This document shows, piece after piece, positions 49,690-62,407 of a DNA stretch of 64,000 bases. Source of the stretch: Lachnospiraceae bacterium (lineage in GTDB: Bacteria; Bacillota; Clostridia; Lachnospirales; Lachnospiraceae); NCBI GenBank assembly GCA_022510745.1, contig JAFLSY010000009.1:1-64000 (forward strand), given 5' to 3'. The notes beneath the pieces are model-generated. The model worked only from the letters and a program-made list of their open reading frames with translations. It was not told the origin of the DNA and searched no databases. How positions within the stretch are numbered: the stretch's first letter is position 1; the number at the start of each line of letters is the position of its first letter. Position numbers and translations under genes: made by a program.

Positions 49690-50225
49690 TAGAAAAGGTA
49701 TACGGTGAAGCCCTGTTTGAATTGGCGGTTGAGAAAGGCAAAGCGAAAGAGCTTTTGCAGGAGGCCACGGAGGTCAGGCAGGCGCTCTTAAGTAATCCGG
49801 ATTTTGAGAAGCTGATGCTGAATCCGGCAATTCCCGGTGAGGAAAAGGAGAAAGTGCTGGCTACGGTATGGCAGGAACGCATTGGTAATGAAATCTTCGG
49901 TACCATGTGTCTGCTGCTGCAAAAAGAGCACTATAAGCAGCTGCCCCTGGTACTGGACTATTTTATCGCAAGGGTAAAGGAAGCGGAAAAAATCGGCGTT
50001 GCCTATGTGACGACGGCGGCCCCGCTTTCCGCACAGCAATGTGGGAAGGTGGAAGAAAAACTGTTGGAAACTACCGCTTACAAATCCTTTGAGATACATT
50101 ATGATGTGGATTCCGCTTTGATTGGCGGTATGGTGATCCGTATCGGCGACAGAGTGGTGGACAGCAGTATCCGGACTAAGCTGGAAAACATAAGCAGACA
50201 GTTATATCAGATTAAGCTGCAGTAA
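49677..50225 (+). CDS. atpH: F-type ATP synthase subunit delta
   Basis: 182 residues: VEKVYGEALFELAVEKGKAK, NPAIPGEEKEKVL, FGTMCLLLQKEHYKQLPLVL and the C-terminal IGGMVIRIGDRVVDSSIRTK. It joins the stalk to alpha3beta3. Overlap with atpF implies coupling. Confidence 0.95.
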   Translation: MAKLVEKVYGEALFELAVEKGKAKELLQEATEVRQALLSNPDFEKLMLNPAIPGEEKEKVLATVWQERIGNEIFGTMCLLLQKEHYKQLPLVLDYFIARVKEAEKIGVAYVTTAAPLSAQQCGKVEEKLLETTAYKSFEIHYDVDSALIGGMVIRIGDRVVDSSIRTKLENISRQLYQIKLQ

Positions 50226-50251
50226 TGCAGACAATGAAAGAAAGGTGTTAA

Positions 50252-51769
<1,518 letters not shown>

Positions 51770-51784
51770 GAAGGGTGATACATT

Positions 51785-52645
51785 ATGGCATCCATGCGGG
51801 ATATTAAACGCCGTAAGGGCAGTATACAGAGTACCCAGCAGATTACCAAGGCGATGAAGCTGGTGTCCACGGTAAAATTGCAGCGGGCCAGACAAAATGC
51901 GGAACGCTCCCGAAATTATTTTACCGGTATGTATGACACGGTCACCTCTATTCTGGCAAGAACCGCGGGCATGAAACATCCCTATCTGGACGGAGGCGCT
52001 GCCGGTAAAAAGGCAGTGGTGGTTATAACCTCCAACAGGGGTCTGGCAGGCGGATACAATTCCAATGTGTCTAAGCTTATAACCAGAGGTGATTTCAACA
52101 AGGATGAAACCGTCATTTATGCGGTGGGTAAGAAAGGCCGGGATGCGCTTTCAAGAGCCGGTTATGAAATTGCAGCGGATATGTCAGATATTGCGGAAGA
52201 ACCGGTCTATGTGGACGCCATGCGGCTTTCCAAAGAATTGCTGAGTGCCTTTGCCAGAGGAGAAATCAGTGAGATCTATCTGGCATATACAAAGTTTAAA
52301 AATACGGTAAGCCATGTGCCTACGCTTTTAAAACTCTTGCCGGTGGAATTGCCGGAAGAGACAGAAGACAGGGCGGAGACGGGTGGGGCTCCCATGAACT
52401 TTGAAATGGAGGACGAGGAGGCTCTGAACCTGTTGATTCCCAAGTATATTACCAGCTTGATCTACGGAGGGCTGATAGAGTCCGTAGCCAGTGAAAACGG
52501 CGCCAGAATGCAGGCGATGGATTCCGCTACGGGCAATGCGGAGGAGATGATTTCCAGCCTTTCCCTACAGTACAACAGGGCAAGACAGAGCTCCATTACA
52601 CAGGAACTGACGGAAATCATTGCAGGCGCAAATGCGATAACGTAA
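51785..52645 (+). CDS. atpG: F-type ATP synthase subunit gamma
   Basis: 286 residues: MRDIKRRKGSIQSTQQITKA, MKLVSTVKLQRA, VVITSNRGLAGGYN and the C-terminal SENGARMQAMDSATGNAEEM. It is the central rotor shaft. Confidence 0.97.
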   Translation: MASMRDIKRRKGSIQSTQQITKAMKLVSTVKLQRARQNAERSRNYFTGMYDTVTSILARTAGMKHPYLDGGAAGKKAVVVITSNRGLAGGYNSNVSKLITRGDFNKDETVIYAVGKKGRDALSRAGYEIAADMSDIAEEPVYVDAMRLSKELLSAFARGEISEIYLAYTKFKNTVSHVPTLLKLLPVELPEETEDRAETGGAPMNFEMEDEEALNLLIPKYITSLIYGGLIESVASENGARMQAMDSATGNAEEMISSLSLQYNRARQSSITQELTEIIAGANAIT

Positions 52646-54070
<1,425 letters not shown>

Positions 54071-54078
54071 GAGTAGCT

Positions 54079-54474
54079 ATGGAACAGTTTAAATTACGGG
54101 TAATTACCCCTGACAGGGTATTTTATGAAGGGGATGTGGAAATGGTGGAGTTTAATACTACCGAAGGAGAAGTCGGTGTACTGCCCGGCCATATTCCCAT
54201 GACAGTTATCGTAAAGCCTGGTATTCTTACGATTACGGAAGCAGAAGACACCAAGGAAGCCGCCCTGCATGAGGGGTTTGCGGAGATTCTTCCGGAGGGC
54301 GTCACCATAATGGCGGAAATCGTAGAGTGGCCCGGCGAAATCGATGAGGCCCGTGCGGAAGCCGCAAAGAGCAGAGCAGAAGAGCGTATTAAGGAGCATA
54401 CGCCGGAAACGGATATGGCCCGCGCGGAAACGGCGCTTCAGCGTGCGATTGCAAGAATTACCGTGCTGAAATAG
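54079..54474 (+). CDS. atpC: F-type ATP synthase subunit epsilon
   Basis: 131 residues: KLRVITPDRVFYEGDVEMVE, EGEVGVLPGHIPM, and a C-terminal helical hairpin rich in Ala, Glu and Arg that typically controls ATP hydrolysis. Last in the operon, followed by a terminator. Confidence 0.96.
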   Translation: MEQFKLRVITPDRVFYEGDVEMVEFNTTEGEVGVLPGHIPMTVIVKPGILTITEAEDTKEAALHEGFAEILPEGVTIMAEIVEWPGEIDEARAEAAKSRAEERIKEHTPETDMARAETALQRAIARITVLK

Positions 54475-54484
54475 TAAAACGGGT

Positions 54485-54521
54485 GCCACAGGTTCAAAAG
54501 CCTGTGGCATTTCTTTTTTTC
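54485..54521 (+). terminator. Terminator of the ATP synthase operon
   Basis: GCCACAGG (54485-54492) and CCTGTGGC (54501-54508) form a perfect stem, followed by ATTTCTTTTTTTC. Confidence 0.92.
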
Positions 54522-54562
54522 TTTGCATATGCTATGAAAAAGGAGAAAGCAAGGAATCACAT

Positions 54563-54955
54563 ATGAACTATCAGCACAGGATACTGCCTTTTTATATGAC
54601 CGGCGCGGTACCTTATTTTGTGAAAGAGGAGGATAGCGTTCTGCGGGATTTGGAATACTTACAACAGCTTTATCCTGCTCAGGCAAGGCAGCTGCAGGTA
54701 AGGGTGTCGGGTATTTTGGATAAAATGGATTATGAGGGAAGTCTTATTTATGATGAGTATCCGGACAAATGGCAGCTCTATCGCCTCAAGGATTCGGTTG
54801 TCACCATTTTAAAGCAGGAAGAAGAAGAAAAAGAGGATGCCGAGCAGGGGCCACCCGAAAAATGGGAGTGGATAGGAGATATGGTACAGCTGCTGATCTA
54901 TTATGAGATTTATAGAAGAAGGCACGGAGGAAGGCAGAGGTTTATAAAATTTTAG
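54563..54955 (+). CDS. Hypothetical protein
   Basis: 130 residues: YFVKEEDSVLRDLEYLQQLY, a helical middle (YPAQARQLQVRVSGILDKMD, YEGSLIYDEYPDK), a Glu-rich stretch (about 88-98), and WIGDMVQLLIYYEIYRRRHG. It is soluble, with no signal peptide. AAAGGAGAAAGC lies 16-20 bases upstream, so the start is only fairly certain. The YDEYPD region and Arg-rich end may be conserved in this family of Clostridia proteins; the function is unknown. Confidence 0.6.
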   Translation: MNYQHRILPFYMTGAVPYFVKEEDSVLRDLEYLQQLYPAQARQLQVRVSGILDKMDYEGSLIYDEYPDKWQLYRLKDSVVTILKQEEEEKEDAEQGPPEKWEWIGDMVQLLIYYEIYRRRHGGRQRFIKF

Positions 54956-55058
54956 TTGAGGTTTTGAGGCAAAGCCAGTACAATATAGTCATAGTGCCGC
55001 ATCTCGGACAAAAAGGCCGGGAGCAGCTATGACTATATCAATATGAGGTTATACTTAT

Positions 55059-56237
55059 ATGGAAGAGCTGAAAGCGCTGTTTACTGAATTGGTGAATGAA
55101 AACTTGAGCAGACTGATTCTGAGTAATCCTATAGATCGCGGTAAGGGCAGTAAGGTGACGGTCAGGCCCTTGCTTTTAAAGGGAGAGGTGCGCTTTCAGG
55201 AAGCCCTGTATCGGGAAAATAAAGTATTTCATTATAATGGGGTAGCGGAAGAAATCATAGAAAGGCTGCTTAATTATTTAAAGGACAACTTCAGGCAGGC
55301 GGAAATTACGGGTGGGGAATATCAGGCCGTGGCCCTCATCAGCAAAAAAGGCAGGATTACCGTCAAGAAAAAACATCTGCAGAAGGATGAAAAGGATCAA
55401 AATGAAAACCCGCGGCAGGGAGACGGTATCTTACAGGCCCATAACAGGACAAAACGCTATATTCTTAAGGAGGGCCGCCCGGTGGATTTTTTAGTGGGCT
55501 TGGGTGTACAGACTCCAGACGGGCATGTTGTAAAAGCCAAGTATGACAAGTTCAGGCAGATCAACCGGTATCTGGAATTTATTGAAGACGTAATAAAGAA
55601 ACTGCCGGTGGACAGGCCGTTATATATTATAGATTTTGGCTGTGGAAAATCTTATCTGACCTTTGCTATGTACTATTATCTGCATGAAATGAAAGAGTAT
55701 GAAGTGCATATAACCGGACTAGATTTAAAAACAGATGTTATTGAAAAATGTAATGCATTGGCAGAGCAGTACGGTTATACAGGTTTGCATTTTGAAAAAG
55801 GGGATATCAGCGGTTATGAGTGTACCCACCCAGTGGACATGGTGGTAAGCCTTCATGCCTGTGATACGGCTACAGACCATGCACTGGAAAAGGCCATCAG
55901 ATGGAATGCCGGGGTGATTTTGGCAGTTCCCTGCTGTCAGCATGAGGTCAACAGACAGATAGATAATAAGGAATTGGAGAAAATATTAAAATACGGTTTA
56001 ATAAAAGAAAGGCTATCGGCATTAATAACAGATGCTATTCGAGCCAATCTGCTGGAAGAGATGGGTTATGAAACCCAGATACTGGAATTTATCGATATGG
56101 AGCATACTCCCAAGAATCTGCTGATCCGGGCAGTCAAAAGAGAGGGAATGCGTCCTAAAGGCAGAGATATCCGCAAACTGACGAACTTTTTGCATGTGGA
56201 AACTACCCTGCAGAAGCTTTTCGAGGAGGAGCACTGA
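55059..56237 (+). CDS. Class I SAM-dependent methyltransferase, probably RNA-modifying
   Basis: 392 residues. The N-terminal region (about 1-165) is basic. The methyltransferase core begins YIIDFGCGKSYLTFAMYYY, with acidic strand-2 ITGLDLK, then VDMVVSLHACDTATDHAL and VPCCQHEVNRQ. The HACD/PCCQHE pair fits the Methyltransf_32 group. An RNA substrate is suspected from the basic N-domain but is not shown. The start ATG 55059 has no strong site. Confidence 0.8.
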   Translation: MEELKALFTELVNENLSRLILSNPIDRGKGSKVTVRPLLLKGEVRFQEALYRENKVFHYNGVAEEIIERLLNYLKDNFRQAEITGGEYQAVALISKKGRITVKKKHLQKDEKDQNENPRQGDGILQAHNRTKRYILKEGRPVDFLVGLGVQTPDGHVVKAKYDKFRQINRYLEFIEDVIKKLPVDRPLYIIDFGCGKSYLTFAMYYYLHEMKEYEVHITGLDLKTDVIEKCNALAEQYGYTGLHFEKGDISGYECTHPVDMVVSLHACDTATDHALEKAIRWNAGVILAVPCCQHEVNRQIDNKELEKILKYGLIKERLSALITDAIRANLLEEMGYETQILEFIDMEHTPKNLLIRAVKREGMRPKGRDIRKLTNFLHVETTLQKLFEEEH

Positions 56238-56238
56238 G

Positions 56239-58791
56239 TTGAAGAAGGTGACTGGAAAAGCGGTTATAAAGGCTATTATAAAAGGAATAGTCCTTGGACT
56301 GACTTTTTTTATATCGCTGTTTGTAATCAGCAGAATCATGAATAAAGGCAACAATGATCTGACAGTGGAAATGCCTGCGGCAGAGTTTCCTATTGTGTAT
56401 ATGGGAATGGATGACATCCGCTACAATGAATTACATGGCTATACACAGGAAATGGATACGGCATATATGCGGGATACGATCACCGCATTGAGCGAAGGCC
56501 GTACCACACAGGTTCAGATAGAAACTTATGGTCAGGGCGTTCAAAGTATTTCCTATGAAATCAGAAGCGTGGATGGAGAACGGCTGATAGAAAATACTCA
56601 GTTTACGGAATACGAAACAGATCAGGATGTGCTCACAGGCGTCATAACGGTAAAAGATCTGATTGAAGCAAATACGGAATATGCCATGATACTCATGCTG
56701 CAGACCGAAAAAGGGCAGACCATACATTATTATACTCGTATTGTTTGGGCACCGGATTTTCATCTGCCGGAGAAACTGGCGTTCGCTCTGGATTTTCATG
56801 AAAAGAGTTTTGATAAAGAGGCTGTGCGGGATTTAGCCAGATACATGGAAACCAATTCCGAAGGGGACAACAGTACGCTGCACAGGGTGGATATCCACTG
56901 CAGCCTCAATCAGGTGGCTTGGGGAAATCTTCCGGTGGAAAGGGAGCAGGAGCCTGTATTTAATGTAACCGAACTGGCAGAGCAGACCGCCAGTATTGTG
57001 GGAAGCTATATTGTATCCACTACGGATGATGACGGTGATAAGACATATTTTTATGTGGAAGAATATTATCGGCTGCGTTATACGCCCGACAGAATGTATC
57101 TGTTGGATTACGTGCGCAGTATGAACACGCTCTTGGACGAGCAGAGCGATATCTATGTTAACGACAAGATTATGCTAGGTGTAGCGGCACAGGATCTGCC
57201 TTTATACGAGAGTGAGGATGGAAATGTCTTTGCTTTCGTCATGCAGAACCGACTCTATAGCTACAATGTCAGCACCAACAAAATGGCGGTCGTGTTTGGG
57301 TTTTATGATAAAGAAAATGACGACAGGAGAACGCTTTACAATCAGCATGATATTAAGGTATTTGACATTGATGAAGGCGGAAATATTCATTTTGCCGTGT
57401 ACGGTTATATGAACAGGGGACGGCGTGAGGGCGAGGTAGGCGTTCAGATTTATTACTATAACAGCTCGTTAAATACAGTTGAAGAGGAATTGTATATTCC
57501 CTATGACGGTACTTACCGTATACTTCGGGCAGAGATGGAGCAGCTGCTCTATTTAAACAGGGAGGAATATCTCTATCTGCTTTTGAATGGCTCTATATAC
57601 GAAATTAATTTGTTAGAACGAACCGGGGCATTGATCTTGGAAGTGAGCCAGGATGGTAGTATGCGGGTATCGGACAGCAACAAAATGATGGTCTGGCAGA
57701 ATGGCAGCAGCCTGTATGAGTCGGAACAGCTGATTTTGATGGATTTGGGCAGTAGAGAGCGAGTGGACATCGATGCAGGAGCCGGAAATTATATTATGCC
57801 ATTAGGGTTTATGGGAGAGGATTTGATTTATGGCCTGGCAAAAAAAGAGGATGTTGTAGAAGACAGCTTGGGCGGTATTGTATTTCCCATGTATGCCGTC
57901 TATATTCGGAATGAAGCAGGGGAAATTTTGAAATCTTACAGGCAGCAGGACATTTATATCCGCAGCTGTTCCATGCAGAACAACCAGATCACCCTGGAGC
58001 GGCTTCTGCAGCAGGAGGACGGAAGCTATACGGAAACCACTCCGGACTATATCATGAATAACTTGACGGCCGATACGTGCAAAAACACCCTGAATATCGT
58101 CATTACGGAACGTTACGGAAGATTTGTACAGATTGAAGTGAGCAAGACGATTGATGCGAAAACCATTCAGATTCTCACGCCAAAGGAAGTGCTGTATGAA
58201 GGCGGCAAGGAGCTTATTATAGAAAAAGAGGATACGACGGAAAGATACTATGTATATGGTCCGGACGGAGCTACTGCAATATACCGCAATCCGGCGCGGG
58301 CAGTGAGTCTGGCGGATGCATGGTCGGGCGTGGTGCTCGATAAAGAGGGAGGGTACGTCTGGATGCGCGGTAACCGTGCCCTTCGCAATCAGATCATGGC
58401 TATCGAGGCTGTTTCCGCTACGGAAGAAAAGAGCAGTCTTGCGGTTTGTCTGGACACCATGCTGCTATATGAGGGTATCGTAAAGAATTCGGACTACTTG
58501 CTGTCCACAGGGGAGACCGCTTTTTCCATACTGGAAAAAAATCTGGAAAATGCCCGAATATTGGAGTTGGAGGGCTGTTCTCTGGATTCGATATTATATT
58601 ATGTAAATCAGGATATCCCCGTTCTGGCTTGCCTAAGAGATGGCAATGCAGTGCTGGTTGTGGGCTTTAATGAGTACAATGTACTGTTTGTGAATCCTCT
58701 GACGGGCAGCATTGAGAGAAAGGGGAAGAACGATACTACGCAGTGGTTTGAGGAGAATGGGAATTTCTTTATCACCTATATACGGAAATAA
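56239..58791 (+). CDS. Large membrane-anchored protein with degenerate C39-like domain
   Basis: 850 residues from TTG 56239, after GAGGAG; it starts at the methyltransferase stop. A helix (about 12-32, GIVLGLTFFISLFVISRIM) anchors a large extracytoplasmic part with repeated beta strands (about 90-620), possibly a propeller or stacked Ig-like modules. The last 150 residues follow a C39-like pattern: SSLAVCLDTMLLYEGI, a middle helix, then ACLRDGNAVLVVGFNEYN and FVNPLTG. The Cys has no Gln partner and the usual GH(A)V His is Asn, so catalysis is doubtful. Confidence 0.72.
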   Translation: MKKVTGKAVIKAIIKGIVLGLTFFISLFVISRIMNKGNNDLTVEMPAAEFPIVYMGMDDIRYNELHGYTQEMDTAYMRDTITALSEGRTTQVQIETYGQGVQSISYEIRSVDGERLIENTQFTEYETDQDVLTGVITVKDLIEANTEYAMILMLQTEKGQTIHYYTRIVWAPDFHLPEKLAFALDFHEKSFDKEAVRDLARYMETNSEGDNSTLHRVDIHCSLNQVAWGNLPVEREQEPVFNVTELAEQTASIVGSYIVSTTDDDGDKTYFYVEEYYRLRYTPDRMYLLDYVRSMNTLLDEQSDIYVNDKIMLGVAAQDLPLYESEDGNVFAFVMQNRLYSYNVSTNKMAVVFGFYDKENDDRRTLYNQHDIKVFDIDEGGNIHFAVYGYMNRGRREGEVGVQIYYYNSSLNTVEEELYIPYDGTYRILRAEMEQLLYLNREEYLYLLLNGSIYEINLLERTGALILEVSQDGSMRVSDSNKMMVWQNGSSLYESEQLILMDLGSRERVDIDAGAGNYIMPLGFMGEDLIYGLAKKEDVVEDSLGGIVFPMYAVYIRNEAGEILKSYRQQDIYIRSCSMQNNQITLERLLQQEDGSYTETTPDYIMNNLTADTCKNTLNIVITERYGRFVQIEVSKTIDAKTIQILTPKEVLYEGGKELIIEKEDTTERYYVYGPDGATAIYRNPARAVSLADAWSGVVLDKEGGYVWMRGNRALRNQIMAIEAVSATEEKSSLAVCLDTMLLYEGIVKNSDYLLSTGETAFSILEKNLENARILELEGCSLDSILYYVNQDIPVLACLRDGNAVLVVGFNEYNVLFVNPLTGSIERKGKNDTTQWFEENGNFFITYIRK

Positions 58792-58802
58792 AGCTAATTT
58801 TT

Positions 58803-60527
58803 CTATTGCGATACCGTATAAAGTGCGTAGAAATAGCCTTTTTGTTCCATCAGATCCTCAAATGTTCCATTTTCAACGATATGGCCGTCCTTTAGAACGA
58901 TGATACCATCATACTGCCTGAGCAGCGATTCTACCAACGCATGAGTTACGATGATACGGGTAATGCCATCCAGCCTCAAAAGGTCACTGGTCACTTGGTA
59001 GGCGGTTTGTGCGTCGAGGGCTGCAGTCACTTCATCGGCAAGTAAAACCGATGATTTTTGTAACAGACTGCGAGCGATAGAAATACGCTGCTTTTCGCCG
59101 CCGGACAGGTCTTTACCGTTTTCACCGCAATGATAGTCCTCTCCGTGTTGTGCGATCAGTTTCGATAGACCCGACAGCGCAATGGCGTTATCCACATCTG
59201 CTGTACCGAAGTCTCGGAACATCGTAATATTGTCACGAATAGAAGCGTCAAATACAAACACGTTCTGTTCGATCATTGATATTAACTCATACAGAGACTT
59301 ACTGCTGATCTCCCGCAATTCGGTATCGTCAAAGCAGATTGTACCGGCATAGTCATGACGAGCCGCCATTAACAGGCTGAGCAATGTGGATTTCCCGCTG
59401 CCGGAACTGCCAACAATCGCATAGCTCTTTCCGGCCTCAAAGTCTACGTCAATATTATGCAAAATCTCGTTGCCCGGTTCATATCCGAAACTCAGATCAT
59501 GAATAGAAATACCACTACCCAGGTGATTTGGAATATCCGTTCCCTCGTCACGGATATTGGATTCCAGCGCCTGCACCATTTTATCAATAAGTGCTGATGC
59601 AGCTTTTCGATTGGCAAGTAATTCGGGCATTTCACGGATGGGATTAATTACCGCCGCGGTCAACTCCATAAACACCATGAGAACACCGGGAGTGATACCC
59701 CAGCCGGAGAGTGCTAAAACAGCTCCGATGAGAAATGTGCCAAGCTGTGCCGTAACTCCCGCCATACCCCCAATTGCAGAAAGCACCGTATTGATTTTTC
59801 GCTTTCTGCATTTTGCGGCTTCAACGACCACGCTGTTCTGCTCCAGAAGGTTGACGGCAGCATCCTCAGCCTTAAAACTTTTTATTACGGAAAATCCGCT
59901 CAGAATATCTTTGAGGGTGGCAACGAATCCGGCGTTTTTTTCAGATACCGTTTTTTCCGTCTTTTCCAAATGCGTTCCCGCCATCATGGATGCGGCGATC
60001 GGTAAAATGAAAAGTCCCAGAGCGATAAGGGTCAGTACCGGGTTATACACTAACATCAAAATGATGGCTCCGGTTGCCCATACAATATTAAAAACCAGCG
60101 TATACTGCTTTTCGAGATAGTTGGTTTCAATCGTTGCCAGATCATTTGAAAATGCTGAAAGATATGCAGAAGTCACTTCCTCGTGAAAAGACGCAATATT
60201 TTTTTGCGATAATTTCTGAAAGGCAAAATGCTTAAACTGTGACATTGCTTTCTCAATAAAGCGCGGTGAAGATATATAGTCAAGCGCTTTTATCGGTATG
60301 ATTAAAAGAATAAGACCTGACGTCAGCGTGGCCAGTATTCTGATTTTGAGCGATCCGGGTGTGCCTGAAACGGCGTCGATGATCTGCTGTGTTAACCATG
60401 CGGCAGCTAAATTTAGTACGCTGATCATGGCAGAGGACAGAAGCATAACGCAATACGCCGACCGGTTTCCTCGGTAGAACCATGTTGTATACGAACTTCG
60501 CAAGGTACGCTGTGCTTTATCCTGCAT
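58803..60527 (-). CDS. ABC exporter, fused permease and ATPase
   Basis: 574 residues from the ATG at 60527 after GGAGGAG. Six membrane helices (about 25-300) form an exporter permease; the ATPase (about 335-574) has GSSGSGKSTLLSLL (Walker A), LSGGEKQRISIARSLL (signature) and VLLADEVTAALD (Walker B). Half-transporters of this type work as dimers, exporting peptides, lipids or drugs. Its start overlaps the end of the XRE-TPR gene, indicating one operon. The cargo is unknown. Confidence 0.92.
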   Translation of the reverse strand: MQDKAQRTLRSSYTTWFYRGNRSAYCVMLLSSAMISVLNLAAAWLTQQIIDAVSGTPGSLKIRILATLTSGLILLIIPIKALDYISSPRFIEKAMSQFKHFAFQKLSQKNIASFHEEVTSAYLSAFSNDLATIETNYLEKQYTLVFNIVWATGAIILMLVYNPVLTLIALGLFILPIAASMMAGTHLEKTEKTVSEKNAGFVATLKDILSGFSVIKSFKAEDAAVNLLEQNSVVVEAAKCRKRKINTVLSAIGGMAGVTAQLGTFLIGAVLALSGWGITPGVLMVFMELTAAVINPIREMPELLANRKAASALIDKMVQALESNIRDEGTDIPNHLGSGISIHDLSFGYEPGNEILHNIDVDFEAGKSYAIVGSSGSGKSTLLSLLMAARHDYAGTICFDDTELREISSKSLYELISMIEQNVFVFDASIRDNITMFRDFGTADVDNAIALSGLSKLIAQHGEDYHCGENGKDLSGGEKQRISIARSLLQKSSVLLADEVTAALDAQTAYQVTSDLLRLDGITRIIVTHALVESLLRQYDGIIVLKDGHIVENGTFEDLMEQKGYFYALYTVSQ

Positions 60528-61587
60528 GATCAATCTCCTCCCACAATGCCGAAAGTGCTTCGCTTTTTATGTCTTGAATCAGATTTAAGACAGCCTCTTT
60601 TGCGGTGCTGCCCAAATCATCGAAAGCAGTCGCCGCATCTACAGAAACAAAGCGGATACTGTTTCCCTTATAATTCGGCATACGGTCAAAATCATCTGCT
60701 GCACTCTTTGCGATACATAAAGATTCCCGTGCTGCGTCGGTTTCACCCAGTTCAATCTGTGCATGGGCAAGGCAGATATAAAAAAGAGCGCTCATTCTAT
60801 CGAGAAAATTACTTTTCTTCGGTTCTCTGAAATGTTCAAAAAAAGCCAAGGTTGCACGAAGAATATCAACAGCGGACGCAAATTCCCGCCTCTTAAAATA
60901 TACATTACTATAACCCATTACAATGCGTGTAAAAGACGCAATGTTGTTTAAGAGCGCTATCGACAGGTAGGGAACTGCTTCTTGTGGTAAATCGCATGCT
61001 GATGCCAATATCTGCCCGATCAGCGCATCATTGATACCACAGGGATTATTGCTCTTTAAAAGCTCCACCGCCTTCTCCGCTTCATCCATGGTAAAATAGC
61101 AGTCCGCCATATTAATATATATGGAGAGCTCGCTGATCGTCGGATCGGTGTTTTGATTAATTAAGAGAATCGCGCGTTCCATCAGCCGGATCGCACGCTG
61201 CCGCAGCTTTTTATCCCGATTGATCAGCCCGAACATATGATATAGCGTGGCGCTTTGATAGACAATGTCAAAACAGTTGGGATAACGGATCAGAGCCTTC
61301 TCTGCTTCGGTGAGGGCCCGCTCATCTCTGTTTTGCATAAGCGATTTCATTCGCTCCACCATAGCTTTCTGTTTATTATTCTTAACTTCATAACCCAGCA
61401 GTACATCGACAGAAGTATCAAATAAATCTGCAAGTTCAACGATTAGGTTAATGTCGGGTGTAGACAGTTTTGCTTCCCATTTATAAACCGCTCCGACAGT
61501 AACGCCAAGTGCCTCTGCAAGTTGTTCCTGTGTCAATGATCGTGCTTTGCGAAACGCACGAATATTATCAGAGAGATTTATATGCAT
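60517..61587 (-). CDS. XRE-family regulator with TPR domain
   Basis: 356 residues from the ATG at 61587, 7 bases after AAGGAGG; an ATG two codons earlier is too close to that site. The HTH (about 4-60) reads NIRAFRKARSLTQEQLAEAL, GVTVGAVYKWEAKLSTPDI. The rest is helical with TPR-like repeats (about 75-340). This build is like peptide-sensing regulators of the Rgg/PlcR group. It overlaps the ABC exporter by 11 bases, suggesting it controls export of a peptide or toxin. Confidence 0.85.
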   Translation of the reverse strand: MHINLSDNIRAFRKARSLTQEQLAEALGVTVGAVYKWEAKLSTPDINLIVELADLFDTSVDVLLGYEVKNNKQKAMVERMKSLMQNRDERALTEAEKALIRYPNCFDIVYQSATLYHMFGLINRDKKLRQRAIRLMERAILLINQNTDPTISELSIYINMADCYFTMDEAEKAVELLKSNNPCGINDALIGQILASACDLPQEAVPYLSIALLNNIASFTRIVMGYSNVYFKRREFASAVDILRATLAFFEHFREPKKSNFLDRMSALFYICLAHAQIELGETDAARESLCIAKSAADDFDRMPNYKGNSIRFVSVDAATAFDDLGSTAKEAVLNLIQDIKSEALSALWEEIDHAG

Positions 61588-61861
61588 TGTCATTCCTCCT
61601 TGTAATTTTGATTGTGACAGTATTATAATTTCTTTTTATCAGCTTTTAAACACACCATTCGTACATTTTGGAGGTGATTATTTATACTGTCGGTATGGAT
61701 TCCTCGGTATGTTCGTCTATATCTGTAAGATGCGCACGTATGCCATGGTTTAGTAGAAAATCATCCAATCCGGGTTCAGATGCGATGGCATTCACCCCGG
61801 CTGTATTATTTTCTGAGTGAATCAAGTGAGAATATTTTAATTCCAATGTATTTGTTTGAAC

Positions 61862-61954
61862 GTGGAAGTGCTTATTTCATTTCTAATTGCTGTTGTGGCA
61901 GGTGTGGTTTGCCACCTCATCTGTAAATGGTTAGACAGCGATCACAAGCGGTAA
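61862..61954 (+). CDS. Small hydrophobic peptide, possible type I toxin
   Basis: 30 residues from GTG: MEVLISFLIAVVAGVVCHLI, then CKWLDSDHKR. One membrane helix and a charged tail, like the Fst/Ldr-type or holin-like toxins that are widespread in Lachnospiraceae. It ends 36 bases before a strong terminator. No clear ribosome binding site; a TTG at 61856 is the alternative. The 270 bases upstream (61588-61861) hold no other gene I can support. Confidence 0.5.
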   Translation: MEVLISFLIAVVAGVVCHLICKWLDSDHKR

Positions 61955-61990
61955 TTAGCCTAGTTTCGTCCAACTATAAAGGGCAAAAGA

Positions 61991-62022
61991 AAACCCAGAG
62001 AGTAGCCGCTCTCTGGGTTTTT
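61991..62022 (+). terminator. Terminator after the small peptide
   Basis: AAACCCAGAGAG pairs with CTCTCTGGGTTT with a short TAGCCG loop, then TT. Confidence 0.88.
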
Positions 62023-62153
62023 GCTTGGTTTGAACTAGAAGTACTCATTTCTTTTTGCCTACACATACTATATCATATGCATTTGGCATTTTCAAGTATA
62101 ACCTTTAAAAACCGAATTATTCTATGCTTGTATTAATTATTTTGACAAAGAGG

Positions 62154-62192
62154 GAGAATAGGAATTTCTTCATCACGTATATACGAAAATAA
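62154..62192 (+). pseudogene. Remnant of a paralogue of the C39-like gene's 3' end
   Basis: These 39 bases read ENRNFFITYIRK-stop, identical but for one residue to the last 12 residues of the gene ending at 58791 (ENGNFFITYIRK-stop). The preceding bases are not coding in the same frame. The 200 bases after it hold only a possible promoter. Confidence 0.75.
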
Positions 62193-62244
62193 TATTTGTG
62201 AGTTATATAAGAAAATGTATTAACTTATATAGAAAAATATATGT

Positions 62245-62273
62245 TTGTCCGTTATGAATGAGTATGATACAAT
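62245..62273 (+). promoter_or_regulatory. Possible promoter of the kinase gene
   Basis: TTGTCC (62245-62250), 17 bases, then TACAAT (62268-62273); about 130 bases of leader follow. Confidence 0.45.
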
Positions 62274-62407
62274 GCTGGTATGGTGTAGGGTGATAAACAG
62301 AAAATTTAGCATAGTAGCCGTACATACCATCTGTCTAGTCTCTGGCACTCACGGTTAATACGCTATATAATGATTTATCATCTGCATACAAGAACAGGGG
62401 TGAGAAA

